From Cardiocondyla obscurior (Eukaryota; Arthropoda; Insecta; Hymenoptera; Formicidae), in contig NC_091879.1 of the NCBI RefSeq assembly GCF_019399895.1, positions 3,613,001 to 3,677,000 on the forward strand: a DNA stretch of 64,000 nt. Reading direction: 5' to 3'. The notes beneath the pieces were generated by a model that was not told the DNA's origin, ran no database searches, and saw only the letters and a program-made list of their open reading frames with translations. Of the stretch, positions 13,101-24,660 are shown one piece after another. Numbering within the stretch: position 1 is the first letter of the stretch; each line of letters starts with the position of its first letter. The translations under genes and the position numbers were made by a program.

Positions 13101-16100
13101 GTGTTAACGCGCGTGAAAGACACGCGGAGCGTGTCACGGATAGCGAAAAGGAGACTTCGTGGTGTCCGCCGTGCTTTAATGGACGCGCGATTAGGGCACT
13201 CATTGCCGCCAGGCCGGGCGCAATTTTTCCCGGCTTCCCTTTTAGCGGCGGCCCCGGCGCAGTAATTTCGTAATAATAAAAAGCGTGTCGGTTCGCTTTA
13301 CCTCCGGCCTGCTGGGCGGCTTAATGGGCTCCTCTTGCTTCGTCGGGCCTTCGCTTCTTCTCTCCATCCCTCTGCATCTCGCCGCCCTCGCGCCGGAAAA
13401 GATAAACGCCCCCGTGCGCTCTGTTTCCGTTCAATTTGCATGCACCTCGCTGCGGGAGGTCCACTCCGCTTACCTTGCACCCCTCCCCCTTTCCTTCTTC
13501 TTCATTCTTTTTAATCTTCAGCCCCTTTGGTCACTCTCGCGCGCGTAATTTCTCATTGTCTTTCACTTAATTCTTAGCGCGAGTGGCTAACAAATCCTCG
13601 AAAGTATAACGCGAAGGTACCGCCGTCGCTGTTTAAAATTCTTTCTCGCGGCGGGGATTAATTATAAACGACGAAAGCGCGGTTTGATACGCAGGGTGAT
13701 TCTAAACGTAATACGCGTGATAGAAAAACAGCTCGATAATTGCGGCCGGGACGGATCGTTACGTTAACAATCGTTAAGAACGTAATGCTCGTGTTCACCA
13801 GCCTATTATTATCCCTCGCAGCGTTTCTCGCGCGAATTCTCGCGCGCACGCCCCCGTGCAGATCGTTCCTCTCATTTGCATCGTCGACTGCGCCGCGGGA
13901 GAGCACCCTTTCGCCGACGTCACTCTGCGCATCCTTCGTCCTTGCCAGACCGTCTCTCGCCGGCCGGAGTCGCGGCCGGGGGGAGGCCGCAGGGACACCC
14001 CGAAGGGCCGAGGCCTCCGCGTGCGCGTCGGGCGGTCGGCCGCACGTTGCATACGTTTATTTCCCCCCAATTAACCCTTCGGGACTCGTCGAGGGCCACG
14101 CGACCGTCGCTAACGACCGCAGTGTTTACGGCGGCGGCGACGAGGACTGTCGCGTCGCGGCAAACCGCACGAGCGTGAACTTGCGAGTGCGCTCGATTGG
14201 TTCGCGTGAATTAAAAAAAAAGGAAAGTAAAAAAAGAAAGAAAAAAAAAGAGGCTACGGCTCAATCTTTGCGATTTGGATTTTTGCGACCCCGAACGTGG
14301 GTCATTTTAATTAAGGGCTATTTCTACCGAACTCGGATCGGATTTAATCTCGGCTCAACTTGTCCTTTATCTCCGTCTGATTTTAAGAATTAGAACACGA
14401 TAAAATGCAAGTTGAATCAAGATTAAGGGTAATCCCACTTGATCACCCTGCGCGATTTCTTTTTTTTTTTCTTTTTTTCTTGCACGCGCGTGATTTAAAT
14501 TCTCCGTGATAAAAATGCAGAACCGCCACTGTGCGTTTTTTGCGAACGGTGATACGGTGGGCCTGCGAGGGTGCGGTTCTTACGTTGAGAACCGTGCCGA
14601 TACCTTTTTATTTAGAAGAGCTTTATTTATAGCCAGTTGCGTGCTCATTGATAAAAGCGTGTTGATTACGTTAAATCGTCATCGTCGTCGTCGAATGGCT
14701 TTTTTTTTCCTCATCCCCCTCGCGCGGATGCTCGGTAAATGAAACCCTTGGGTGGTCGCGCACCGCGTTACGTACTGCAAACAATAAGCATCGCTGGCTC
14801 GCTGCGTGCCCTGTTGAATTCACGCGTGTCAGACGCAGATCGCCGGCATGACGTAACGTGGCGTTACGTGAATTTGACGAGAGGGCGGCAGACAACCTCG
14901 TTCTCCGCCCCCCTCGTTCTCCCACTCACCCCCGCGAATCCACTCGACTAATATTTCAATAATATTTCGATCGTTCGCGAATTTGACGAGCGGCACGACG
15001 CTCTTATTGTTCGCCAGTTGCGTTCTTGCGCAAATTATATACATATTTTTCTTTTTGAACGAAAAGAAAAGAAAAGCGACAGAATGAAATAGGAAAAGCC
15101 GATCGATAAGCGCGTCGTTGTAAAAGTTTTACGGCGCTGATTTCTCTCGTTATCTATCAATCGGTGAAACGATTCGGTTTCAGCGAAATGCGCGTTTTGC
15201 CAATACCACGGTTTATTCGCCGCGTTACTGCCGTCGTTGCATAATGGTACTGATTTCTACTCGAAACGGAGGAGTTCTCTTAGCTCGTCACCCCTGATGA
15301 TTTCCAGAACGCCGGCAGATGAAATAAAACGGCTTTCATGCATGTTCTTTCTATGCGTGTGTATAATTTGTTATTTGCGTGTTAAATAAATAATAAATGT
15401 GGGGAAATAAAAAAAATTGCAGCTGTTCAGAATGAACGTCAGCCGAGGAACACTGCCACCATCAGACCGGAAGCACTTGTTGAAATGGACCAAGAGCGAG
15501 CGCTGCGCGAAGCTGCCGTTGCCGTAGGCGTCTTTGGGTAAGTCACTAATTATCTTTTTTTTTTTCTAATAAATTTTTTGGGGGAGATATCGTTCTTTGA
15601 AACCAGCCGTAAAAAAATTCAGCGATTTAAGAGAACAAAAAAATAAGAAAGTATTAAAATTAAGAGGAAGAAGGAGAGAGAAAAAACGAAATTAAATGAG
15701 AAGAATAAAAATTAACTTTATTCATAGAAAATAATTGAGTCAAGTTACTAATTAACAGTGTTGACTGAGAAATTTACGCAAAATGTCGCCGCGATGGATC
15801 TCGGAAGCGTTGTACGAGGCTCTCGGGGGCTCGCGATTTACGTCGAAAGGGTCAAGAGTGTTGAATGTTGGCCGCACACTTAGCGACTCGCGTCACAAAG
15901 GCTCGGCGAAATTTTCAACTTTCGATTAAGTATGCTCGATTAGAGAACGGTAGCCGATGAAGGCGGCGATCGATAGTTTACTTGTCGACGGGTGCAACGG
16001 CAAGAGCGAACAACGAGGGCCGGCACGACGTTGTTGGCACGTTTGATCTTCTGCTGCGCACCAAGCTTACCTTTCGCCGTTGTGAGCGACACGCCGAGCG

Positions 16101-19100
16101 TGATCTATCATGAAAAATTACCTTTGACTAGCAGCCCGAGTAGGCGTAGCGTTTTTCAGGCAACCGGCTGCCCAGGTTCGAACTAATGGAAAATCCATAG
16201 AGCGCCAAGGGGTGAACGTTAAAAGCGACGGCCGGCGTCCCGGCGCCGTTGTTCTCCGGCGAGTTCCTGCACTGCGTTGTTATACAAGTCGCCGGTCTTT
16301 TCCACGAAATAAAATTATCCCCAGATTAATTTCGATCTTATCTCCCGTGCGCGGATATTATTTCAAAATTCAAGAGGCAGCCGAAAGCAGCATCGCGAGA
16401 AGAACTTTAGTCAGCGAGACTTGCGTCGAGTTCGTCTCGGGAAATTTACGAAAAAAGAATTTTTTTTTATTTTAACACGAATGCAAAGGACTTTCTCTCT
16501 CTCTTTTTATTGTCTTTTAAATGTTTAAATTGATGCGTGATTTAATTAATTGATAAATTTGATATAGTGCAGAGAATTTCATAGAAATGAAGCGGTGTTT
16601 GATAATCAGATACATGTAACGTGCCAACGCGAGGATTTGCAGCTTCGCATTTATGTAATTGGATATATAATCTATTGTTATAAAACGATTCACACTTCGG
16701 TTGTTTGGTTTCCTGCAGCAATTTAATACGAATCATGAGATACGAGAGGGGGAGAGAGAAAGAGAGAGAGATCGTTTCTACTAAAATCAACCATTCAATC
16801 GCGTAAACATGAGGCTTTGAAACTGCAGCGGAGCGGACACGCGTATAATCGTCAATGACATCAGAATCTATAATTACACATAAATTAACGTTGACCCAAG
16901 ATTATTGTTACAGTTATAAACAGTTGTAATCCGCTTCACCGGGTAGGATAGAACATTAAAAAGATGAAAGATTATCCGAGGCTGCCCTTTTAGACGTTCC
17001 CCAGTCGATTTTGCTCGACGGATACAGTTTTCTCATATAAATTTTATATACATATTGCTATATAATTATAGAAAAATTATTTACTTCTCAAATAACAACC
17101 AGAATACAAAAGACGTCTATTAATAAATGTCTAAAGATTTTTTTTTTCTTTTTTTTTTACGGCAACATTTAAAACTTTCGCTCCAATCGAAACTGGAGTC
17201 TATTGCGAAGGAACTCCGCTGTGGAACCGGAGTATCTTTTTAGTCGTTTGACGTCATCTAGGCGCGGTACGTGCGTGCGTTTGCACGCATGTGATACATC
17301 GCATACGAAATATGTATATGTACATCATGTTAAAAAAAAAAAGTTTAAGCGGTATCTTGGCGGAACGATTCCGAGTTGAGTTCTAGAATTAATCGGCTAG
17401 CAAATTTCGAGCGCCGTCTCGCCGCTGACGATGCTCGCGAAGATCGATCGAGCTCGATCGACGGACGTCGTCGGTTTGTCGACGTCGCGACGCCGATAGC
17501 GCGGATCGTCATCGCCGCCCGGGCATTCGCCGATCTTTTTCTCGATACGCGTTACGGGAATCGGCGCGTTCGACCTCACGTCGCTCTCAGATTTCGCGAA
17601 CTTCCGCGGGCTGTCCGCGTGCAGCTCGGCGTTCACTTTCTGGCCCCGCTTTAGATTCTCCGACTTAGTTTGCCTGATGACGGACGCCAAGCGTCGCCTG
17701 ATAACCGCGCTCGCGATCTCGCGCGAATCCAGCGATCTGTCGAGGGGATATTTGCCGGTGACGTTCGCAAGAAGCTCCAGAAGCCGATCGAAGGACAGGC
17801 ATATCTCGTCCAGGGATTGCTGATCGACCAGCAAGTGGCCTCTGCTCTCGTTTTCTTTTCTCTTCAGAGCGCACTCAAGCTCGGTCACGTTGCTTTGCGC
17901 CGATCTTAGATCCATCTCGGCGCTCTCGCGGCGCTCGCGTTCTTCAACGAGCAAAAGATCGATCCGCTTGGTTTCTTCCAAGAGGCGTTCGTGCTCTGCT
18001 TTTACCTCCGTCAGCTGCCTCAGGACGCATTGGATCTCTTCGGAATTATCTCGCCGGTCCACACTTTGCGTGCCAACGTCCATCTTGGTCGAGTCCAAGC
18101 TTTTGAGGCTCGCTTCGTTCGGGTATTTTTTGTATCTCGATTGCGTTTCTACGTTACAATCGGCGCGATCGACGGTCTGCATGCGAGATTGAAGATCTAA
18201 GTGAAGAGAAACTTTAGGCACCATTCGCGCGGCCTCGATCGCCTGTGGGCGAGTTGAATTGCGTTGCTGAGTGACTTCGCAAACTGGCGGCGAATGCGGT
18301 GGGATCTTTATCTTCGTTGATAGAAGCGACAGCGGGACTGTTCTCCTCGGGGGAAGCACCTGGTAAGGTCGCCTCGTGTATTTCGCAAAAGCACTGTAAG
18401 CTCTCGATAGCTTCGGAACGTCTTCGTATTCGTAGTCCTTACGAGTGTCGGCCGGTACGATCGTCTTGCCCTTCGGCGCCAATTTCATCCACTTATACTC
18501 CGATTTTCCTTCGACGTCGTTGTCCGTTAATCTCATCATCACTTCCGTCGCGAGATCGCCGTTCAGGTTGACGTTCCTTCTCACGTCGAGCACCGCGAGC
18601 GTGCTGTTCTGCTCGATCAGATTCAGCAGATCGCCGCCGATCTGATCCGTCAAGCCGCAATGCTGAAGATCTAGCGCCTTCATCCACAGACTGTCTTGTA
18701 TCGCCTCGATCACTTCCTTGACGGCGCGGTTCCCCAAGTGCGGGTTGTCGTTCAAGATCAGCCGGCGTAATCCCGGCATCGTGTCGATATTCGGCTCGCG
18801 GTATCTCAACGACTGTTTCCAAGTGTCGTGGTACAACGCCAGCTTCTGCCTCGAGAGCGCGGACGCTAACGCGCTGCCGCTGCACGACGTCAGGTCGCAG
18901 AAACTTAGATTCAGCGTTCTCACGCTGCGTACGTCCGCGATCGTTCGGCAGATCAGCTCGCAGCCGTTATCGCCGATGTAGCAGCGACGAAGAGACAGAT
19001 GATGCAGAGTATGCGTCCCCGACAAGCCGACGCAGAGCACCGCGACGCAATCCGGCGGAAAAGGGATGCCCTCGAGGTCCAAGTGCGTCAGACTGGTCGA

Positions 19101-21217
19101 GTTTCTCAAGCACTGGCCGACGCTCTGCGACAGCCACTCCAGCAGGTAACGCGTTAAGACCACTGGTGCCTTGCCCATCGTTCGCGCCTTGTTCTCAGAG
19201 TTTATCTCCTCGAGCGGCTTGCGAGATTGATACCTGGCAGAAATTTCACAACGCAAATGTAACGAGTACGAAAGTAACGTATGTAAAAGTGCATCGAAAC
19301 GAATCGGTTTTCAACCTGCTGTGCACGCTGATCGATTTCAGCGAGCGGTCGAGTGAGAGGGAGTTCAAGATTGGTCCCCAGTCGTCCATTTTAATGCGAT
19401 CGGTGGTGAAGTCCAGACTGTGCGGCAAAGTCACGCATATCACCGGCAGCGGTCGCAATCGTTGCTGCTTGCACAGCTCCATGTAGCAACTGGCGAAATT
19501 TCTGCCGGCCGGGATTGCCATTTTGCACGGCGAAACCGGCGGCGCGGAGTCGAGCTTCCGTCGGTGCTGCGACGGGACTTTACCCTCGTGCATGGCACCG
19601 GACGATTTCACCCTCGGAATCACAGCGGTCCCGTTCGACGCTGCGAATCGACGTGCTATTAGACCTCGCCTCCTCTCCGTCACTTGCACGAACGGATTTT
19701 ATTTCTTCAGATTTGTGGCCGAGCGTTAAGATACGCCGAAGCACGGTACCGTAAATGCCGAACAAAAGTTTACCTTTGTCGTTGCTGCTTCGCTTGAGGA
19801 TCAGCCGCAATCTCGCGAAATGTCATCTGCATCATCAGATTTCCATGGGGAACGATCCGCCAAGCACGCGTGAGCCGAAGATAGTATTTTTACGAAGACA
19901 TCGACGGCGTTTTACTTTTGATCGGTGTCCCGGCGTTCGCGATCGATCGTTCAACCGCCTACTTACCCTGAAATCAACGTGAAATATCTCTGCGCGGAAC
20001 CAAACAAAACCTACAAAACGAAACACGCGCACGAGCGGGCTGAAGATTGTTGTACTTTGATTTATTCTCGGATCGATTGTTACTTGGATATATTGCATGG
20101 ACGTTTGAACAGTTTTTTTTTCTTTTTTTCTTTCTTTTTTTTTTTTTTTAATTTTTTATTTTGTTAAATTGTTTTCCAGACCGCCGGTGTCTCTGGCTAT
20201 GGCGAGATACACCACGCCACTACCTCTGCCTACAGTCGCCCCGACGACAAACTCCACGAACAACGCGTCGACACCACCTCGGCAGGACAACGAGGACGGT
20301 AAGTTCCATGTTAAACGCAATTATTACTTACACTTGTAAAAATCATTAACATATATTTTTACGAAAATGTTGAACTTGTGTTAATTAAAAAAAAAATAAT
20401 AATTTTTTTACATAGAATTTTTATTATTTTACAAATCGCAAAATTTAATTATTTATTATTTTATTCTTTTAATAATTCTGGATTTTAATTACTTGCTGGC
20501 GTCGCAGCTATCGTAGGGATTTAATATTTGATTGAAGAGGAAACTTTTGCGCCTAAACAGGAAACGCGTCCGAAGATAGCATAGATGTAACGAACGAGGA
20601 GCCGTTGACGCCTCAGCGAAGTGGATGCGCGCAGCTTCCACCGGTGTTACCGTCGTTATATTCACCAGCGAGTGCCGAAACAGTTTACGAGACCAGCGCG
20701 AGGCTGCTTTTCATGGCGGTCAAATGGGCGAAGAATCTTCCTTCTTTCGCCGGGCTGCCGTTCAGAGATCAGGTAACGACCGTGCTAAATTTATCGCGAT
20801 AACGATTCGTCCGATAATAATTATGTCTCGACGGCGATACGGTTGATAATAAATTGCAAGTGTGCCCCTGTTTTATTTGTTCACGCAGGTGATACTGCTG
20901 GAAGAAGTTTGGTCCGAGTTGTTCTTGTTAAATGCGGTTCAATGGTGTTTGCCGCTCGAGTCTTCGCCTCTTTTCAGCGCTGCCGAGCTGACCGCTCTGA
21001 CCTTATCACCCCATACGCATCCGCATTCGGGTCTGCATCTGCAGACCACCACGGGGAAGCCCAGCCAAGTGGCGGCGGACGTCAGACACCTGCACGACAC
21101 CTTGCAGAGATACAAGGCGGTCATGGTCGATCCCGCGGAATTCGCCTGCATGAAGGCCATCGTTCTCTTCCGCCCAGGTTGATAACTCTCGTTTATAATT
21201 TTCTCATAAGTCAGATA

Positions 21218-21249
<32 letters not shown>

Positions 21250-21505
21250 TTTTTCTCGTGTTCCAGAAACCCGCGGCTTGAAAGACTCGAGCCAAATCGA
21301 GAACCTGCAGGATCAGGCGCAGCTGATGCTCGGGCATCACGCGCGCGCTCAACAGCCGAACAGTCCGGCCCGCTTCGGTAGGCTGCTGCTGCTTCTGCCG
21401 TTGCTGCGAACGGTACCAGCCGCAAGGGTGGAGCTGATCTACTTTCACAGAACCATCGGCAACACACCGATGGAGAAGGTCCTTTGCGATATGTACAAAA
21501 ACTAA
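4146..21505 (+). CDS. Hr51: Nuclear receptor Hr51 / unfulfilled (NR2E3-type), complete, eight exons
   Basis: Exons are 4146-4320, 8087-8519, 11795-11898, 15423-15537, 20180-20298, 20561-20772, 20889-21177 and 21267-21505. All junctions are GT-AG and phase-consistent, giving 561 aa. The DNA-binding domain starts at Cys168 and ends near residue 233; it contains eight zinc-ligand cysteines and the P-box CNGCSGFFKR typical of NR2E3 receptors. The tail MNKDAVQNERQPR is an NR2E3/Hr51 hallmark. A low-complexity hinge follows, then a ligand-binding domain from about residue 352 to the end with an AF-2 helix near MEKVLCDMYKN. A CAG/CAA-encoded glutamine run lies before the zinc fingers. Family knowledge: Hr51 is a nuclear transcription factor needed for mushroom-body axon development in Drosophila. 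The ATG at 4146 is used because it opens the frame that splices in phase; an in-frame ATG also lies at 4200. Additional upstream coding exons or isoforms are possible. Tailless and dissatisfaction differ in the P-box. Confidence 0.95.
4321..8086 (+). other. Hr51 intron 1
   Basis: The intron runs from GTGAGT at 4,321 to an AG at 8,085-8,086. It contains a 12-bp minisatellite (annotated separately), a T24-like run near 6,280 and CpG-rich patches. No conserved-looking exon was found on either strand. Large introns of developmental nuclear receptors commonly carry enhancers, but nothing specific can be called here. Confidence 0.75.
4902..4968. repeat. 12-bp minisatellite, about 5.5 copies
   Basis: Imperfect tandem copies of GCGTAATGTAAT (variants GCATAACGTAAC, GCCTAATGTAAT, GCGTAATATAAT) lie head to tail inside Hr51 intron 1. 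The unit is 12 bases, so the antisense frame looks like a repeated ITLR-type peptide, but nothing suggests it is translated. Confidence 0.8.
8323..8374 (+). repeat. CAG/CAA trinucleotide run encoding polyglutamine in Hr51
   Basis: A run of CAG with a few CAA codons, interrupted by CCT, encodes a glutamine-rich stretch (QQQQQQQQQPQQPQ) just before the first zinc finger. Such runs vary in length between insects and are common activation or spacer segments in transcription factors. The complementary strand reads as leucine-rich or alanine-rich frames, which are shadows. Confidence 0.85.
8520..11794 (+). other. Hr51 intron 2, splitting the DNA-binding domain
   Basis: GT at 8,520 follows the codons for the first zinc finger (ending KLIY plus the first two bases of an Arg codon). 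The acceptor AG is at 11,793-11,794 after a T-run. The intron therefore separates the two zinc fingers. It includes a CpG-rich patch at about 8.8-10.9 kb with many chance open frames, none with splice or domain support. Confidence 0.8.
11899..15422 (+). other. Hr51 intron 3
   Basis: Donor GTGAGT at 11,899; acceptor AG at 15,421-15,422 after TTGC. The intron begins right after the second zinc finger, between MNKD and the C-terminal extension. A GC-rich stretch at about 13.2-14.2 kb yields long chance ORFs on both strands without domain content. Confidence 0.8.
15538..20179 (+). other. Hr51 intron 4, hosting the CEP78 gene
   Basis: Donor GTAAGT at 15,538; acceptor AG at 20,178-20,179 after a long T-rich tract. 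This 4.6-kb intron carries the whole CEP78 coding region on the opposite strand at 17,397-19,593. The remaining DNA (15.5-17.4 kb and 19.6-20.2 kb) shows no further exon; the latter must hold the CEP78 promoter. Confidence 0.85.
17397..19593 (-). CDS. Cep78: Centrosomal leucine-rich-repeat protein CEP78, complete, two exons, nested in an Hr51 intron
   Basis: Exon 1 is 19,593-19,316 and exon 2 is 19,233-17,397, joined across an 82-bp GT-AG intron that rebuilds an Arg codon. The product is about 704 aa, close to vertebrate CEP78 (roughly 690-720). CEP78 hallmarks are visible: an N-terminal block ending near SLKSISVHSR, leucine-rich repeats at about residues 138-313, the segment TWKQSLRYREPNID followed by MPGLRRLILN, then MKALDLQHCGLT and KSEYKWM. 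A charged coiled coil (QLTEVKAEHERLLEETKR onward) spans about residues 489-555. Family knowledge: CEP78 sits at the distal centriole and regulates centriole length, EDD-DYRK2-DDB1/VprBP activity and cilia. ATG 19,593 has a good context (GCC before ATG). An in-frame ATG at 19,521 in CAAAATGG context is an equally plausible start (680 aa). No disruption is seen. Confidence 0.92.
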
Positions 21506-22650
21506 ATAAAGTCGTCTTAGATACCGAAAGACTTGGCTGCGAGCGCCATATAACAAAACGCAAGCACCGCACGATTCAAGCGGATTCGAAGCTGAAGGGA
21601 TTTGTGGAAGGCAAGGTCGTCGGGAGAAGACGAGGATTACCGGGCGAGGTTTTGCTAAACGAAAGAAGGAAGCGGGGTGCACGGACTTGGTTTCAACGCG
21701 ATCAGGCCTAAGGACGAAATCCTAAGTTCCACTTTCGATGATCGTAAGGACACCGATTGGCAAGTATCTCTGTCGTACAAACGCGAGGCACTGAAAGAAC
21801 GGCACCGCCAACGAATCAAACGGCTACTAAAGTCGACCGAGGGGCACTCAATCGCGGCGTAACTATACACACATAGGTATATACATGTATTTATTTATTA
21901 TAGACATATTTATCGGGCGCTAGGCTTGACACGTTGATAGCACATTTTTAATTTTTCGTAGAAATTAATCCAGGATATTCAGAGACAGTTCGTTTTCCTT
22001 TTTGTGCTTTCTATCTCTTTCTATCTGTCTCTCTCTCTTTCTCTTTATCTCTCTCCTCCTCTCTTTCCCTCCTTTTTTTGTTTTTTTTTTTTAATTCGAT
22101 TTAAATAAAATTACCGAATTAGAGAGAAAAGTGACGGGGTGAGCAATGAGCACTCTGCAGCTTTGTGAAGGCCGGAAACGAGACATGGAAATCAATTATT
22201 TCACATTTTCCCAAATTCGCGTTTAAAATTACTTAAAAAATTAACGCAATTAAAAAGCTTCTTTTTTTATCGAAATTTATGTATCAGCGGTACGATTAAT
22301 AAACCGTGATGAAACGGGAAATTCAAAATTAAATCGCATTCGAAAATAATCGAGCCGGTGACACGAATTTATAAAATTTAATGTTGCATAATATTGATTA
22401 ATGAAAGTAATTTGTTTCGTAAAGGTGTGCGGAATCGGTTCTTTTTTTTTTAATATTTTTTTATTTAATTTTTTTTTTTCAAGCTGTAATAAATGAAACG
22501 CTCGTCCTCACTTTCTCTGTATATTTCGTGTTGTGATACTATTTGCTGTAAAACGTATTCTCAATCAGTGATATATATTGTAACGATTACTTGTAATAAA
22601 AATTAATCCGATTAACTAAATCATTGTCACTAACTTTTTTAGATTAACTA
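21506..22650 (+). other. Probable 3' UTR of Hr51
   Basis: AT-rich DNA follows the Hr51 stop. AATAAA hexamers occur at 21,505-21,510 (overlapping the stop), at 22,104-22,109, and as ATTAATAAA/GTAATAAA near 22,290, 22,487 and 22,594. The hexamer at the stop is unlikely to be the main one. A CT-rich microsatellite lies at about 22,015-22,075. Short open frames at 21,484-21,862 look like chance. Confidence 0.5.
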
Positions 22651-24059
22651 ATTTAATTTAAAACGTCTTTTAACCCAACGGAATATCAGGTAAGCATTAA
22701 TTATACCATAACTAATTTAAAAAAATTACATTGCAGCTCAACATGAGTATATTAAAATAATAATGACGCCAAATTAATATTAAAAGAAAAAGGAAAGAAA
22801 AAAATTATAAGTGCAAAGATTCAAAGTAAAATAGAAAGATAATTGCAGCGGAAGATAAAAATACACAAAAAAATTAAATTAAGAAATTGAATACTTATAT
22901 TGCGCGACGATAAACGAGAGGATCCTTTAAGATTTAACGACATCGTTAATTATCGCCAACTGAATTATTAATTACTCGCAGAAATAACTAAGTTTCAGTA
23001 GGTCAGACGAAAGTGCATGTAGGTGATGGTGTTTCTCGAGGGGTGCATCGAAAGCTTAAAGATCACCGGTGTGTTGGAACGAGAGAGAAGGGATGGACCC
23101 GAGATTCGGACCCTCGAAACACAATTTGACTTCGCCACGCAACGATATTTCCACCCCCTCCGCGACCCCCGTCACGGCGCGGTTGTTGCATAAACGTACA
23201 TATTTATTTATCACCGCATAATCCCTGACTTCCCCTGCCGAGGAGGGTTTTGCCACATGGCAGTTTGACGGTCCCCGACGGAATTACCCCCTCGGCCGCT
23301 TATAAATTACATCGGGGCTCGAGAGAGGTTTAAGGGCCTGCTTAAGTTGTCAAAGCAATCGGGGAGTTAAACGCCCCGGCGCTCGAAGGGAGGGGGAGGT
23401 GAGCGTCCTTAATGCCTTTTCGAGCGGATCTGCGAAACGCGCGGAGTCAGACGGCGAATTGCGGGGAATAATTGAAGAAAAGGAAGACTTCATTTCGCGG
23501 GACTTTTGGAAGAAGAGATCGAACGATATCTCACTAAGTATATACCTCTGTCACACATAGATTTTTTTTTTTAATTGCTTGGTTTTATATTTAATTATGT
23601 AATTTTTGTGGGAAAAGTATTTTTTTTTATTCAGCAATTTTTTTGTCTTAAACGCAGCTCTAAAGATCCTCATCTTTGAATTTGGATATTAAACTGATTA
23701 AATCGACGAGATAAAAAAAATCAATGACGCGGTTATTACCGCTTGTTTCACAAATCTACCCTTCCGAGATCAATGCCGGAAAAGGAGTTGGCTCGCAAAG
23801 ATTTCCCTGGATTAATCCCGTCACGATCAGATTCTGTACAGCGTACCGAATATACCGATCACATAACAGGGGATTAAAAGAGCATTTCTCGCTCGACGCA
23901 GTCGCCGAAGTGGGAGGACAAATCGACACTTCCTGCGAGATACCTGTATCGAACCCTTTCGCGATTAACCCCTTCTCTCCCGGAATGCCTCTCGCAGTCG
24001 TAAATCCCGCGGGGATCGCGGGCAGCAGCCGGTAACGAATTTCGATATCCATCCTCGCC

Positions 24060-24660
24060 GGCGAGAAAGGGCGAGCATGGCGGCATGCGGGGAGGGTGGA
24101 AGGCAGCGATAGTATTGACTCGCTTTCGCGGATGTGCGGGGGCGGAGTTTTCGACCTATCTACCGCGACGGGTCCTCACCGTGCACCCCCCTCAGCCGCC
24201 GTTCCATTCCGCTGCCCCCCAGGAAGCAGGGAAGCCGGGGTCGCGCCGGGCTCAACCGGGTCGCTCGGGAAGGGTGAGACTGACTCTCGTCGTGCGGGGC
24301 TGTCAACCCCCCACCCACGCGACGACAAAACTCCTGCTGAAGGGTGATCCAGCAATGGCGGCGGGACTTGTTGTATTTCGCTTTCGAGGTGAGCTCTCTC
24401 CATTCCCTTCTACCTTCTCGATTCCATCCCTGTCCCCATCCCGGACCCCCCCGCAACCCCCTTTCCTCCTCCCCCCGGTCCCACGGGGTGGTCGGGAATG
24501 ATGGCGGGAGAGGAGATGTGAGCGGCGCCGAGGGGAAAGAGGGCTGCAGCGGATTGCAGAGCCCCAGAGGAATGAGGAGGAACACCGGGTGGAGAGGGCG
24601 AGCGGTGGGAACGAGAGAGGGTGGAGGACTATATCGCTCGGGAGAGGAAGCAGCAACCTC
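24060..24660. other. GC-rich island
   Basis: About 600 bases of C- or G-rich sequence stand out in AT-rich surroundings. Long open frames exist in several phases on both strands, which is what GC-rich, stop-poor DNA gives by chance. It may be an unrecognised promoter or first exon, or a local compositional island. An AG|GTGAGC-like donor is present on the plus strand at about 24,390, but no partner exon was found. Confidence 0.35.

Noticed and set aside
13740..14393. 217-aa plus-strand ORF in Hr51 intron 3
   Set aside because: GC-rich stop-poor DNA, overlapped by open frames in other phases, starts with a non-ATG codon and ends in low-complexity Lys runs.
17665..18885. Plus-strand and other-frame minus ORFs inside CEP78
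   Set aside because: Shadows of the CEP78 coding exon.
20843..21505. 220-aa ORF over the last Hr51 exons
   Set aside because: It reads through introns; only the part in the terminal exon is in the Hr51 frame.
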